Positions 44,701-57,852 are shown, counted from the first letter of the stretch. The stretch: DNA of 64,000 bases from Coprinopsis marcescibilis (GCA_004369085.1 ML210146.1:372001-436000), one strand, 5' to 3'. Program-made: numbers and translations. Notes: generated by a model from the letters alone, not told the origin.

Positions 44701-45148
44701 TTAGTATCGCTTGATAACGTACATAGGCGTCGGGAGGCGATCATTAAAGCCAATGATAGGCGCCACAAGCCAGCGGTCCCGGAAGCTGATACATTCGGCG
44801 AGACCTCGAGGAATTCAGCCATCATGGTATGTTCCGTAGTTAACTTTAGCTGCATACACTTCATATTAACGCCAACCAGGATGACCCTATGCCGGTGGTA
44901 TTGTAGTCGTAGAATGGTGGAGTGATTCTAGTGTGACGTTTGTTATCATTGAGTTGAAATTGGAGAATTAATTCACCAGCCTCTTTTACTTCATAGTGGG
45001 CTTGGTACTGCTCAGTAGATTGCCAACAACTGGCCAGATTTACTGGTACGGGTCGCGCTTCAAGTTGGGAGCACTCGCGACAGTCTGTATCATAGAAAGA
45101 AAATAGCCGGCCCACTGCCATCGAGAGCAACTTTATCACTTGTAACAT
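44701..45148 (-). CDS. Small unrecognised protein (two-exon model)
   Basis: Exon 1 (45148-44886) starts MLQVIKLLSMAVGRLFSFY, a possible signal or anchor, and ends FYDYNTTGIG. An 81-nt intron (44805-44885) then joins to an exon reading LAECISFRDRWLVAPIIGF and NDRLPTPMYVIKRY before a TAA stop. The last exon has coding-like composition and only this phase links it to exon 1. I do not recognise a family. It lies between the decayed and the intact copies of the SRPBCC-like gene, on the opposite strand. Alternative: noise inside a 1.3-kb gene-poor stretch. A further intron within exon 1 is possible. Confidence 0.35.
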
Positions 45149-45753
45149 TTTCTCAGTGCTGCTCCAGCCAGGTTATGCCATCTCCATCCATTGGCCCGAC
45201 GCGACGCGCAGCCATCTGCAGCCTGGAAATCAGTACTATATTTTTTGAAGGTGTTTCATGTTACAATACGTCATGCATTAGGGGCATCAGACCGACACGC
45301 TAACATAGTACGAATTTTGAGCGGAAGCAAATTGAACGGCCAACTTGGTGCTTACGGTCACAACAGAACGGTTTCCGTTGCGATTTTTCATTGTTAATGC
45401 AAACGAAGCTGGGACTAGCTCTTGGGTCGGTTAAGCATATAAAGTACATACATAGTTTTGCGAGTCCATCGAAAGCCGCCAAGCTGTCAGAGCTTTCATC
45501 AATATATCTGCTTGCATATGACGGCAACGACTCGGAACGTGAAGATACAGTCAGGCCACTTGTTGGCAACAGTAGCTGATCAGATATACGCGACCACGGA
45601 ACAATCTTGGTGGGAACGGGTGTCATCAGTTGCTGTCATGTAGGCACTTGACGTGCTGCTTATACAAGCTCAGGTACATACATATGTACAAGTCGGGAAA
45701 GGATGCTTTATATCACTTGAAACAACCCCACCACCCAGTTGAAGATACATTCG
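45149..45753. other. Gene-poor stretch upstream of the SRPBCC-like gene
   Basis: No convincing gene. Short open frames on both strands lack splice logic. It includes the promoter of the gene at 45754. Confidence 0.45.
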
Positions 45754-46280
45754 ATGTGGCCTTTCATCCTCGAACGAAGTGTAGCCCTTCAAACTCATGT
45801 CAACGCCACCCCAAGCGAAGTCCTACAATTTCTGCAAACTCCGGAGAAGCTTTGCGCACTCAGCCCACTAATCAAGGATTTCTCCGTGGAAGGCGATGTG
45901 GTGACAGTCTCGGAGAGGCTGCCATTGTTGGGAGGGTTGGTCGAATCCTCGACAAAGTTCAAGTTTAAACTGAAGGTTCTCGAGAATGGCATTCTCTGCG
46001 ACATCTACGCCGATATGTGGACGACAATGCAGAACCATATGTGGACGGAAGAGCAGCCAGACGGAACGACGATACTGAAAGAGCGGACTTGTGTTCAGGT
46101 AAACGGTTTGCGTTGGTAAAATGTGAAGCTGGCGCTGAAAAGTCACTATAGGCATTGTTTTTCTTCATTCCTTATGTTGTCGCGACGATGCTGGCAGCTC
46201 ACATAGCAGTCATGAAGAAGATATCAGGGACGCTTGCAGAACCTGGGCAGCCCATGTCCCCTGTGTTGGTTCGGAGATAA
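45754..46280 (+). CDS. SRPBCC (START/Bet v 1-like) fold protein
   Basis: Two exons joined across an intron of about 54 nt that begins GTAAACGG near 46100. The start MWPFILERSVALQTHVNAT is followed by PSEVLQFLQTPEKLCALSPL, DFSVEGDVVTVSERLPLLGG, STKFKFKLKVLENGILCDI and TTILKERTCVQ. Exon 2 then gives ALFFFIPYVVATMLAAHIAV and MKKISGTLAEPGQ. The alternation of strands and the long C-terminal helix fit the helix-grip SRPBCC fold, which binds hydrophobic ligands. No ligand can be predicted. A degraded relative lies about 1.7 kb upstream. About 157 residues, near the usual size. Confidence 0.65.
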
Positions 46281-46605
46281 GACATAGCCAGTGTCAAGAG
46301 AACAATGATGGAGAATGTACCTTTTCTGTATTACTAGTTGATAATGTGCGTTGTCTGAGTCAGGGTTCAACTTTTGAGCTGTGGCGGAAGAGGTTTAGGG
46401 TATCTACTTACGATACATGCACATTCAAGCTTCAAGCTCTAGCTGTGATTTTCGCAACCCTCCGATTTAATTAATTCAATGATGCGCCCAAAGTGTGTGA
46501 AATCATTGACACCTAATAGTGAGTAAACAGACCCTGAGCGCCCGGTTCACCTTTGAGTAACCCACACCACTGTTGTCACTTCGGACACTGCGGATTTCCT
46601 TCAGG
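46281..46605. other. Intergenic upstream of the methyltransferase
   Basis: 3'UTR of the SRPBCC-like gene and promoter of the methyltransferase. Nothing further recognised. Confidence 0.45.
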
Positions 46606-47706
46606 ATGTTACTCGAACTTTCAGCCCCGCAAACCCTTTTGGTTGGCGCAGTAGCGCTGGTCGTTGCGTTGTGGTTGGTGTACAGTCCTTCCTCCACAAC
46701 GGACACGGTGTCAGAACATTATGGCCTTTTCCACCTTGCCCTGAACAGGTTGCCAGATGGACCGAGCCCACCAGTAACCGAATGGTTGAACATGGGTTTT
46801 TGGAGGGTGTGTCTGTTCTCCTATCGCGGACTCTGCAGTCCTGACAACAAATATAGGAAGAGACCTTGTTTCCAAGAGCTTGTCGAGGTAATTCCATCGG
46901 ACAGTTTGTGACGCACCGCTGAACTCTCATGTCGTCTCCTAGCATTGGCCCAGAACCTTGTCGTTGCAGCTGCTATAAAACCGAATGCAAATATCCTTGG
47001 TGGGCTGCAACATCCTTGCTGCTTCATTGCTAGCTAAGTTGTGTAAGCAGACGTGGGGTTCGGGACGGGGGAGTCCATATTGTTCCTTCTATCAGACCCG
47101 GATGTTCCCCAGCCGAAGAAAATAACGGGAATAACGAACGTCTCTGCGCAGTGCGAAAGAGCCAAAAGGAGGGTAGCGAATGCATGGCCTCAGTTCGCAG
47201 AGGGAGCGGAACAACGCGTATTTCTTTACACAGCCGATGCTATTTGTGATGGTTCACAGGACCATCCCCTCTCATCGCCTGACACCGACTCATCCTTCGA
47301 TGCCGTCCTTGCTTTGGACTGCGCGTACCATTTCAACACACGTTGGCGGTTCCTCCACCAATCCTTTTCCAAATTAACTCCGGGGGGACGAATAGCACTG
47401 GCAGATATCTGTTTTGCTCCACAGGGCCTATCCAGCCTCAAAACCCGACTAGTTACGTCCACCCTGCGAATGATGCCAATGCACAACCGTACAACCGTCC
47501 TCGAATACCGGACAAGGATGCAAGACGCAGGTTTCGAGGACATCGTCATCGAAAACATCACGTCCGATGTCTTTCCAAGATTCATCCAGTTTCTAAAGCG
47601 ACAGGGTTGGAATTGGTGGATCTTTGGTACCATCTTGCAGATATATGTTAGCACAGGATGTCAATATGTCGTTGTTTCTGGAAGAAAGCCATGTAGTTCC
47701 AATTAG
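46606..47706 (+). CDS. Membrane-anchored SAM-dependent methyltransferase
   Basis: Start MLLELSAPQTLLVGAVALVV: one hydrophobic segment at about residues 10-27, then EWLNMGFWREETLFPRACRA. The Rossmann motif I is NILDVGFGTGESILFLL, followed by ITGITNVSAQCERAKRRV and DAVLALDCAYHFNTRWRFLH. Motif III region: KLTPGGRIALADICF. The FWREE...ACRALAQNL block before motif I is typical of the UbiE/sterol-methyltransferase-like fungal group that starts with NLGFW. The substrate is unknown; a membrane lipid or small molecule would fit the anchor. Four exons; the 31-nt exon 46858-46888 (EETLFPRACR) is needed to keep the frame. Confidence 0.82.
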
Positions 47707-47801
47707 ACGGCAAAGTCGCTTGGCACCTACCATTATGATCGGAATGCTGAATGAGGCACACGCACTTCAGTGGCTGCAACCAATCTCAACTCTGTTCCAC
47801 A

Positions 47802-48884
47802 ATGTCCGCCATCCAAGCTGTATTCATTCGGGACTACGAGGAGCGGTCAACCCCGAAGAATCACATCGTATACAAGATTGATATTCAAGCACACGTCCGC
47901 TCCTGGCAAATGTGGCGCAGATATTCAGAATTCGACGACCTGCACACTGAACTAACCAAATCAACGAATGCCCCACCACCATGTCCTCTGCCTCATAAGC
48001 ACGCGTTCTCTGGATTCCTTCGATCTAATAAAGATGCTAAGGTCCTGGAGGAAAGACGTGCTGGACTGGAGACGTATCTCAGGGCAATCCTGAGCGCGAA
48101 GGACGACAGATGGAGGGAGTCTTACACCTTCAAGGAGTTTCTAGGGGTCCCCATCGGCCGACAAGCCAATATACCCAACGATCCCAGCCAACTCACTTCC
48201 TCATCCTGGCTAGACGAGCACTCAGCTCTCCAGACATTGCTCAGAGACGTATGGTCGGAGATTAACAAACGTGACGCACTCTCAGCACAGGGGGATATCT
48301 CTGGATCGCACAAGTCCAACGTCACTGCCAAGTCAAAGTTGGCTGGGGTGCTTTCGCGAATTGGCATCTTGGGCAAAGCCCTACAGCAGCTAGCGATGGA
48401 AGGGATGAGCGAAGGCGAACTTCAGCGGAGGACGGATATGGTGGGGAGGCTCCAAGACGACTGCGAGAGGCTGGGGAAGCTAGTCACTGTCGCTCGGCAG
48501 ACATCCTCGAGGGCTCAGCCTTCTAGTTCGTTGGATAAAACTCCACCAGCTGCATCCGATCGACAGGCGCTCCTCGGAGCCGCTGCGGCGAAGCCCGCAC
48601 GGAGGGTATTTGGCGCTTCGTCGTCATCACCACCTAAGGAATCGGAAGTGACCCGCCCGTTGGACAACGTTGGGCTGTTCCAGCTGCAGCAACAGCAGAC
48701 GCAAAGCCAAGATGATCAGCTGTCACAGCTTACTACAATCTTGCGACGACAGAGGCACTTGGGAGAAGCCATTAACCACGAGGTCGGCCTTCAAATTGAA
48801 ATGCTGGACGACCTTTCCAGCGAAGTGGATCGAGTGGGAGATAAATTGTCGCACACCAATAAGAAGCTCAATAAGCTTTCATGA
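47802..48884 (+). CDS. VAM7: PX-domain Qc-SNARE of the Vam7 type
   Basis: Vacuolar fusion SNARE that binds PI3P through its PX domain. Intronless, 360 residues, unlike almost all genes around it. The PX domain (about 1-120): MSAIQAVFIRDYEERST, HVRSWQMWRRYSEFDDLHTE, then the Pro-rich loop NAPPPCPLPHKHAF and LEERRAGLETYLRAIL. Middle helical region, then a C-terminal SNARE motif: QLTTILRRQRHLGEAINHEV, GLQIEMLDDLSSEVDRVGDK. The zero-layer Gln is the Q of GLQIEML. No transmembrane helix, as in Vam7. It starts 95 bp after the stop of the methyltransferase gene. Confidence 0.9.
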   Translation: MSAIQAVFIRDYEERSTPKNHIVYKIDIQAHVRSWQMWRRYSEFDDLHTELTKSTNAPPPCPLPHKHAFSGFLRSNKDAKVLEERRAGLETYLRAILSAKDDRWRESYTFKEFLGVPIGRQANIPNDPSQLTSSSWLDEHSALQTLLRDVWSEINKRDALSAQGDISGSHKSNVTAKSKLAGVLSRIGILGKALQQLAMEGMSEGELQRRTDMVGRLQDDCERLGKLVTVARQTSSRAQPSSSLDKTPPAASDRQALLGAAAAKPARRVFGASSSSPPKESEVTRPLDNVGLFQLQQQQTQSQDDQLSQLTTILRRQRHLGEAINHEVGLQIEMLDDLSSEVDRVGDKLSHTNKKLNKLS

Positions 48885-49031
48885 ATACATTCTATAGTCA
48901 CATCTATCGTGGATCTAGGATTTGTAGATGCGGAGTTACAAATATTACAGCTGATATATGTACAACATTAGGTCGATAATCGAGTAGTAGTAGTAGTGGC
49001 CTGCATACAATGTTACCCATTCGGACGGATC

Positions 49032-50184
49032 CTAGGGTTGGGTAAGGGTACGGCCGATGCCCTTGAAAAACGTCAGCATAGGGCGCAAACGGGAGCAAGA
49101 ATTACAGACCTCGTAGCAAGCGATCATGATACCGCAGGCAGGTGCGATTTTGGCCATTCGGGGACCAATGCCAGCAAATAGGGCAGAGGTACCTTCAGTG
49201 CGAAGAATGTGCATCAACAAGGACATCGTGCCAGTAGGACCGTTCTGAATCGGTGACATAACTAACGCCTGCCGCCGTGTTTTCAAGGTGTCGAATGGTG
49301 ATGTGATAAGTGCTGCTGATGTTCCGCTGATAGCACCACTAATGAACGCTATCCATGCGCCTTCATGACCGTGCTTCTTGAAGCTTTTCTTCCACAGTTC
49401 GTAACTAGCCCAGTAGTAGCCAGAGAATGGGACGTCGCGCCACAAGGTAGGAGCAAGCCCTCTCCACAAGGACAACACACCCTGTGTTTGGACCAGGCGT
49501 CGCACGGATTTAAGGACGGAGGATAATGTGTGCGGATTATTGGATGAGAGGGGGGTAGATTGAAGGTTTGTCCGAATCAGTTCCAATGGAGAGGTTACAG
49601 TAGCGATTGACGACCTGGCAAGAACGCCGGCACAAAGAGGAAGAGCAACTGATGTTGCCTGGGGCATAAAAGGGGGAAGAATGGTATTGAGCAGATAGTC
49701 GTATGTCAAGATGTAGGCTGTTGAAGCCGGAACTCCTATGATGCTACAAAGAGTCAGTTGAGAGTTATAGACGTCAAGTTTGACTTACAGAGTAGTTCCT
49801 GTTCCCTTCCAAAGACCTGCAAGACCTTCGACTTTCCAGAGATGCCGGACAGCGTCATAGAAGCCGTTGACTCTCTGTGTTTTGAGGACACCGTGGTCCC
49901 ACAGACACACGACATCTCCTGCTATAGGGCGAGCTAGAGACGACATATTTCTGATGCATGGGGCTGCATTACTTGGTTGACAGCAGGTATTTGGAGGAGG
50001 CTTCGGAAACAAAGGTCGTCTGTGGGGCGGCTGGGTCTGCAGCCGTGTTTTAACGACGTCAAAGGGGGTCACTGCAAGGGAATTGAGTATTCGAGAATGC
50101 ATTGATTGAATAGGACATACTAGTGACCGCAGTAACGGCTGAGCCCGTCGCAGCAGCGATGAGCTTTGCCTGGAAGGGGTCCAT
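49032..50184 (-). CDS. MTM1: Mitochondrial carrier of the Mtm1/SLC25A39 type
   Basis: Inner-membrane carrier; SLC25A39/40 import glutathione, and yeast Mtm1 affects manganese/iron handling and Sod2. Three carrier signatures: TPFDVVKTRLQTQ, SPLELIRTNLQS, SPFDTLKTRRQ. Start MDPFQAKLIAAATGSAVTA at 50184. A long loop with Cys residues follows the first helix (PNTCCQPSNAAPCI), as in SLC25A39, where such cysteines sense iron-sulfur status. FYDAVRHLWKVEGLAGLWKG is the matrix helix of repeat 1. Near the end, 48 nt between CYE and GIGRTLTQP have GTCTGT...TTCAAG borders and no stop. This is either an in-frame intron or a short extra loop. Confidence 0.9.
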
Positions 50185-50525
50185 GAAGCTGGGAGAAAAG
50201 GAACGGAGACTAGAACTGCGGGTGTCACAGAGTCACTGTCGGCCGGCTTTTGATTCGGAACCAAATATTATCAGATAAGCGAGATAAAAGAGGATCATGT
50301 GATGGGCTGCTGCACGTGCCTCTTTCGAAAATGCCGAGAAGTGTTCATGCTAGTAAACTTGACTACAGACTTAATCCTCTCTCTATTCTACGCCAATATC
50401 CAAAGCCTCTTTCTCTTCGCGACACTCGTGCTAGACGTTCCTTGTTGAACTACTGTTTTCTGTCGTTTTATCTATATTTCTTGCACACAAGTTGTTGTAC
50501 CTCTTCCTCCAATTTCGTTGTTGCC
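50185..50525. promoter_or_regulatory. Divergent promoter, MTM1 and eIF4E
   Basis: The two start codons are 341 bp apart, reading outward. A pyrimidine-rich leader precedes the eIF4E ATG. No clear TATA box. Confidence 0.5.
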
Positions 50526-51664
50526 ATGTCTGCTCCTTCAACAACTCTCTCCGGTGCTGCTCTTCAGGCGTCGAGAGCCGCGCTCTCCGCTGCTTTGGCC
50601 GACCAACAGCAAGCTCCCAACACTCAGAACGTTGCCACCGATGATGATGCCGAACCTGGCGAGGTTCAGGAAATCGAAGTCGACATGCAAAGCCAAGCAG
50701 ACGCCATCCGCACCGTCTTCAGCGACCCTACTAACTTCAATGTCAAGGTATGCACTATTCCCACCTTTCAGATATCGTTGACCTGACAAAGGATCGCAGC
50801 ATCCTTTGTTATCCGCCTGGACACTCTGGTTTGACTCCCCCTCGACGAAAGGGAGGAATCTTCCCCAAACACCTATCTCTGCATTCCCCCAAACCCCCCA
50901 TCCCCCAACTCCTGGAGCCAACGCAGCGCAAGGATGGATGGAAGATATTAAGCGGGTAATCAGCTTTGATAGCGTTGAAGAATTTTGGGGGTGCGTACTT
51001 TTTACCTTCTGGCGCAGGCCCTTCGTTCTGATCTAGATGCCCAACTCAGCTTGTACAACAACATCATACCACCTTCGCAGCTACCTCAGAAGGCTAACTA
51101 TTACCTTTTCAAGGTTGGCGGTTAACTTGCGCATCCGGCCGTTTTTTCTCTCGCTCACACAGCATATCTAGGATGGGATCATCCCCGCTTGGGAAGATGA
51201 AGCCAATAAAAGCGGCGGAAAATGGAGCATTCAGCTTCCAAAGGACAAGAACCGCAATAATGTTGATAAAATGTGGCTGCACACGGTAAGCCGCGACTCT
51301 CTCGCTGCAACACTGCCATAGTTGACTTTGGATTTTTCCTGTGCAGATGCTTGCTGCGATCGGCGAGACATTTGACCCATCGCCCACAGCAAACAACGCT
51401 GAATCGTTAATCACGGGCGTTATCGTGTCGACGCGACCGCAGTTCTACCGGCTGTCAATATGGACACGCTATGCACCGGCTGGCAATGAGGAGGACCAGA
51501 AGCTGCGGGAACGAATTGAGTCGGTAGGAAAGCACTTCAAGGTGCAGGTTTTAGCATATCCCGAGGGTGCACGACTGGCAGGACCTTTGGCAACAGAGGT
51601 CGAATTCCAATCGCACAAGGACTCTGAGAAGAAAGGAAAATCCGTTCGAAAGATTGTAGTCTAA
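50526..51664 (+). CDS. TIF45: Cap-binding translation initiation factor eIF4E
   Basis: Binds the mRNA 5' cap and eIF4G. The N-terminus MSAPSTTLSGAALQASRAAL and an acidic stretch are disordered. The fold follows: HPLFSAWTLWFDSPS, with PQTPHPPTPG as an unusually long Pro-rich insertion, then GWMEDIKRVISFDSVEEFWG, LYNNIIPPSQLPQKANYYLF. The next blocks are IIPAWEDEANKSGGKWSI, VDKMWLHTMLAAIGETF, ESLITGVIVSTRPQFYRLS and LSIWTRYAPA. The cap-stacking Trp residues (WTLWF and the PAWED Trp) are present. The C-terminal tail is longer than in yeast. Five exons with standard joins. Confidence 0.95.
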
Positions 51665-51791
51665 TTTGTTAGTGCCGGTGTTTGGCAAATGCTGTGAAAT
51701 GACATCATGTTCCCCTGTCCTTTGCTCGCGTATAAATACCAGGACCATCCGCGAACTCCAACTCCAATTCCTTCCTTCCTTTCCCTTCCAA

Positions 51792-53514
51792 ATGCCCATG
51801 CCGTCGTTCCTCTCCTCCATTGCTGGCAAGGCCCAGAATGCTATACAAGCTTCTCCCTTGGCTGGCCACTTGCCTGCTGGTCTAGGACCCCGTCCTTCCA
51901 GTCCAGATTCTTCTTCACAACCACCTGCCAACCAAGCTGCATCTCAGAGTGGTCACAAGTCCCACACCTTTGAAGCTATAACCCACCAGTTCCGTTCGCT
52001 GCAGCAGCAATATTCGTAAGTTGAAATCCATGACGACATATCATAATCTGATCTTTATTTATCTAGCACCACAAGCCCCGTCCAGAAGATCATCACTGCG
52101 TCCAAGGGCGTAGCACTTGATGTCGACTGTCTGGGTCGAGATGCTAAAGCACAGAGCAAAGAGCTTTACACCTGGGGCCAAAGTGAACCCGTAGATCTCA
52201 AAGATGGTAGGCCTTGCTTTGTCCCTAGCGCGAAATTTCAAATCGATAACAACAATTCTTTAGTCACCGACAGATTGGGATATCTAAACTTTGTTCACGG
52301 GTCTCTCGCTAGCTCCTTGGCACTGAAATTGGATGCTTCTCGCGTTCCGCTGAAGCTTCTTCGCGACGCAGAGACTGCGCTTCAACCTCGCGAAGCTGCC
52401 AGAGCCACTCTCGAAAAGCAGCTCGCTCGGGTCGAGAATGACCCGAAGAAAGGGGGCGATCTCCGGGAGCAGCTGAAAGAGACTGACATTGAAGATGCTC
52501 GAGTGAAGAAGGAAATAGAGCTCTTGAAGCGCAAGGCAATCAGGGAAAGCGAAAAGTTGAAGTGGGAGGCGATTCGTGAGGTATGCACTACACCGTCATC
52601 CACCTTACTGAGGTCTCACGGCAGTCTATTAGTATGCAGAGAAGCTGGTCCTGCTCTCGCAGGCTTCGATCCCGATCGTCGATGCACTCCCGACCTTGCC
52701 CCCATCCGAGGCCGCCCCGTACAGTGGAGCACATGCTACCGCGGCAGCACGAGCGGCTCTTCAAAGGGCCCTTGACAATTACAAGACAGGAAATGTTAAT
52801 CTGAATGCTCATCAAGTTGGAGCAGACCTCAGCCGTTCCGATACGCGCAGTTTTGGCGAAACCCATGCGACAGAGTTGTCCAATATCACCCCATATACCC
52901 CTGATCACCATGCAAATACCCCTCCAATTCCTCAAGGGCCAACTCCGACATTTCCAGCCCCTCATGTTGCACAGTCTCCGAAGACCCCTTCCCCGCCGAT
53001 CGATATCTCGACATTAAACCAAGCACCGGCACCCCTTCCAGCTGCACTCTCTCCCTCGGCACCTGTAGTAACCGACAACAGCAACCCTCTATCGGAAGGA
53101 GTCGCCGTGCCTGTGATCACACCAACCGTTGCAGAAACCGGTATGCCTTTGGGTGGTCACCCAGGGCCAGCGAAAGGATCTTTGCACGATCTTAAGCCTA
53201 CTGGGTCTCAGTCATCGTATAGCGAAGGAACTGGGCTGACACCACCAATGCCTGTTCCCAGCCCCGCCCCTGCCGCATTTGAATCTGCAGAAGAGGAGAA
53301 GCGACGCCTGGCAGCATCCTACTCTCAGCAATACGCTTCGGCCACCCCTGCAGGTACCTCAGTCAAAACAGAACAACCCAAGCATGAATCTGCAGAGGAA
53401 GAGAAGAAGCGGCTCGAGCGAGAGGAACGCGAAAGAATCCTTCATGGCCAACCTCTCCGAAAGAATACCGAGGACGATGAAGACCTCCCTCCATATCAGG
53501 AACCGACCTTGTAG
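51792..53514 (+). CDS. PIL1: Eisosome core protein Pil1/Lsp1 type
   Basis: BAR-domain protein that shapes plasma-membrane furrows (eisosomes). Start MPMPSFLSSIAGKAQNAIQ; the N-terminal amphipathic segment is followed by TFEAITHQFRSLQQQYS, PVQKIITASKGVALDVDC and VTDRLGYLNFVHGSL. Next come SRVPLKLLRDAETALQPREA and a long coiled coil (KEIELLKRKAIRESEKLKWE), which continues into YAEKLVLLSQASIPIVDALP. The C-terminal third is Pro/Ser-rich and disordered, with two AEEEK(R/K)RL repeats (SAEEEKRRLAA; SAEEEKKRLER) near the end. Four exons. The SUR7-type gene at 4557 belongs to a family linked to the same membrane domains, but they are 47 kb apart. Confidence 0.9.
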
Positions 53515-53900
53515 CGGAATATGCTGGACTGTGAAGTATTGGACACCAAATTATGGTTGATTTCATGTTGAATTCGTTGTTGACATGTACTCTTGCTTGT
53601 ATGAAACTGATTTAATGCCATCTTGGTCCCCAAACGAAATTAAGAATCCATACCAAGGAAGGATCAGCGAAGCACATTTGGGTGAAGAATGAAAGGCTAC
53701 TCGCGGGGTTGTAGTCTTCGCGATTGTGAACTTGATTTGCAGTTTAGATTCTAGAAGACCTGGCAGTCGATGACGTTGAATAATATGGTAATGATTACAA
53801 AAAATAAGGGACTTGTTGGTGAATCAAAATGACCTAGACAGACACACGTTAGAGATGAGATCATGGTGGATAATTGGAGACCACGAACCAGCTCTACACG
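53515..53900. other. Convergent intergenic region between PIL1 and SPF30
   Basis: Two 3'UTRs. No gene or repeat seen. Confidence 0.45.
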
Positions 53901-54666
53901 CTACGCTTCTTCTTGGTTCCCCTCGAATTTATGCTTAGACTTGGATGCAACTTCTGTCATCCCTTTGCCACTTCCAGTGACTCCAACTTTCCAACATCCT
54001 TGTTAGTAAAGCGACGTAGAAAGTTGAGATGAACTGACCTCTCCCAAGTGGGTTGTCCGGCGTCTTGAAGATGCTGGTCCCAGCCACACCTGCAATATGA
54101 ATTCCCTTCTTCTCGGATTTCTTCGCGAATTTTTGCCATGAGTGCTGCTTTTCTGTTTGTTCCTTTGCCTTCTGAGCGCGTATTTCCAACTTCTTCTCAT
54201 TCTTCTTCTTCTTCTTTTCCCGTTCCTCCTCCTCCACCTTTGTTAGCTTGCGCTTGCCTGTTACAGAGGTGGTACTGGCGTAGTTGGCGGGCGGTGGCTT
54301 CAATTCGGGCCCTTTGACCAGCTCTGTCGTGTTATAACCCTTGAAGACAATGCTGTATACCCGATTCTCTGCTGCACCACCAACAAATGTGATTCTCGCG
54401 GGGTACCACTGTCCGTCTGAGTAGCGCGCTAAACAGTCATCACCTGCTGACCAGGTATGTGTTGGAGTTGATGTAGAAGCCTTTTTGTTGTCAGACTTGG
54501 ATGAAGAGGCGGCTTCCGCTTGAGCGATTGCGGCCTGGGCAAGGTCAATGAGTTGGCTGAGTTCTGACCTGAGGGACTCGAGCCCAGCATTGTTTGGGTC
54601 GGCTTCCAAGGCAGTTTCAACTTGGTTTAGCTGGAGTTGGTATTCCTCGAGGTCGGATTTGTCCAT
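53901..54666 (-). CDS. SPF30: Splicing factor SPF30 (SMNDC1), Tudor domain
   Basis: Tudor protein needed for spliceosome assembly; binds symmetric dimethyl-arginine on Sm proteins. Start MDKSDLEEYQLQLNQVETAL (helical N-terminus). The Tudor domain is WSAGDDCLARYSDGQWYPAR, ENRVYSIVFKGYNTTELV. A Lys/Glu-rich helix follows, then SWQKFAKKSEKKG and SIFKTPDNPLGR. A 52-nt intron (53987-54038) leads to VGVTGSGKGMTEV, the conserved C-terminal motif, and the tail SKHKFEGNQEEA. Without splicing, the frame would miss the GVTGSGKGMT motif. 237 residues, the usual size. Confidence 0.94.
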
Positions 54667-54763
54667 TTGGATACAAAGGAAGAGTCGGAGCGATATCAAG
54701 TACAAGGGGGAGGACAAGTTTATCGTGGGAACTAATATACAAATGCAAGGCATAATATCGCGA

Positions 54764-56593
<1,830 letters not shown>

Positions 56594-56751
56594 GTTTGCA
56601 GAGAATTATGAACAAGAGTTGGATAAGAGTCGAAATCGGTTTGTCGCACGCCAAAGTTTAGACGGCAATCTCCGGGCAAGTCTAAGTGATCAAAGCCCGA
56701 CATGCCCGACACGCCAGAGTCGGCAAGTTTACTTGCCACCAATTCTATGGA

Positions 56752-57666
56752 ATGGCTCGTCAACTAGTGCGCAATGCTCTCAAGGTGGGTAGTCTCAATA
56801 AACACTGAGCTGCGTCTAATTTGCGCCAAGATCCCATCTGCAGAACTGCAGGTTCACTGCGTCCAACCAGAATCTGACATATCGTATGTATCCGATGAAG
56901 TACACAGATAGCTTCACATTGATAATGCAGAGGATTGAGCTACCGCGCATGTCGCGCGGTTGAACTGGACAATCTAGCCAAATCTCAGATATGGGATCTT
57001 TTGGAATCAAATATGAAAGACATGTGCGTTGAGCTGTAAAAGTGGGAGTACAAGGCTCATTTTTGGGTGCCCGAGACAGATTGAAGCCAAGCTCAATGGG
57101 TTGGCATCCGAGGCAAAAACGTTCAGAGGTCTTCGATCGCCTCTCTCGATTTATCCTTGTTCTGGAACGATTGGAGGACGATAAATCAGACAAGGTCGTG
57201 GCTTTCGTTATGTTCAGGTTTGAGCATGAAGATGAGGAGAATCTGTTGTATTGGTTGGTTTAATGCGACATAATTGTAACAGCTTACTGACTACCTTGTT
57301 CATTCCATCAGTTACGAGCTGCAAGTCAAAGAAGACGTTCGAAGAAGAGGCTTGGGACGGAAACTGGTAGCAATTCTGGACGAGATTGGAAGGGAAGCTG
57401 AGATGGAGAAGATCACGCTGACAGTCTTGAAAGGTGAGGTCAGGCAATCATATTGTGGCATTTTACCTAACTCTGTATTAGCCAACGCGAAAGCCATCAC
57501 GTTTTATCTGAAGCTGGGGTGAGTGAAAGTTGAAGCCATTCGTCGAACCCAATATTAATCCGTTTGAAGCAGATTTGAAATTGACGAATCATCTCCGTCG
57601 AAGTACGGCGAGGAAGTAGATTACGAGATCCTTTCCAAAAGCTTGGTAGACGAAGAATGTTGTTGA
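56752..57666 (+). CDS. NAT4: N-alpha-acetyltransferase NatD (NAA40)
   Basis: Acetylates the N-terminal Ser of histones H4 and H2A. Start MARQLVRNALKIPSAELQVH, then SYRACRAVELDNLAKSQIWD and LESNMKDILKPSSMGWHPRQ, with the (N)MxxLYxxSxxGW-like NatD block partly diverged. Next are KRSEVFDRLSRFILVLE and VAFVMFRFEHEDEENLLYCY. The acetyl-CoA loop is VKEDVRRRGLGRKLVAILD, and the C-terminal LTVLKANAKAITFYLKLGFE is typical of GNATs. Six exons with clean joins. Divergent from RIO2, 158 bp between starts. Confidence 0.87.
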
Positions 57667-57852
57667 ACCATTCCGGCTGTCGAAATGGCACGCACACCTT
57701 ACAGAATGGCATCTGTCAAGCGCCTCGTCCCTGGAGTGAGCACGCTCCGCGCACAGAAGACGACGGAAGCACCCTGAATAAGTGAGCTGCAACTGGAAAC
57801 TTTCAGTACGCCTAACAAACAGCCAGAGTTGGGGGGAGTACATACAGTTCAA

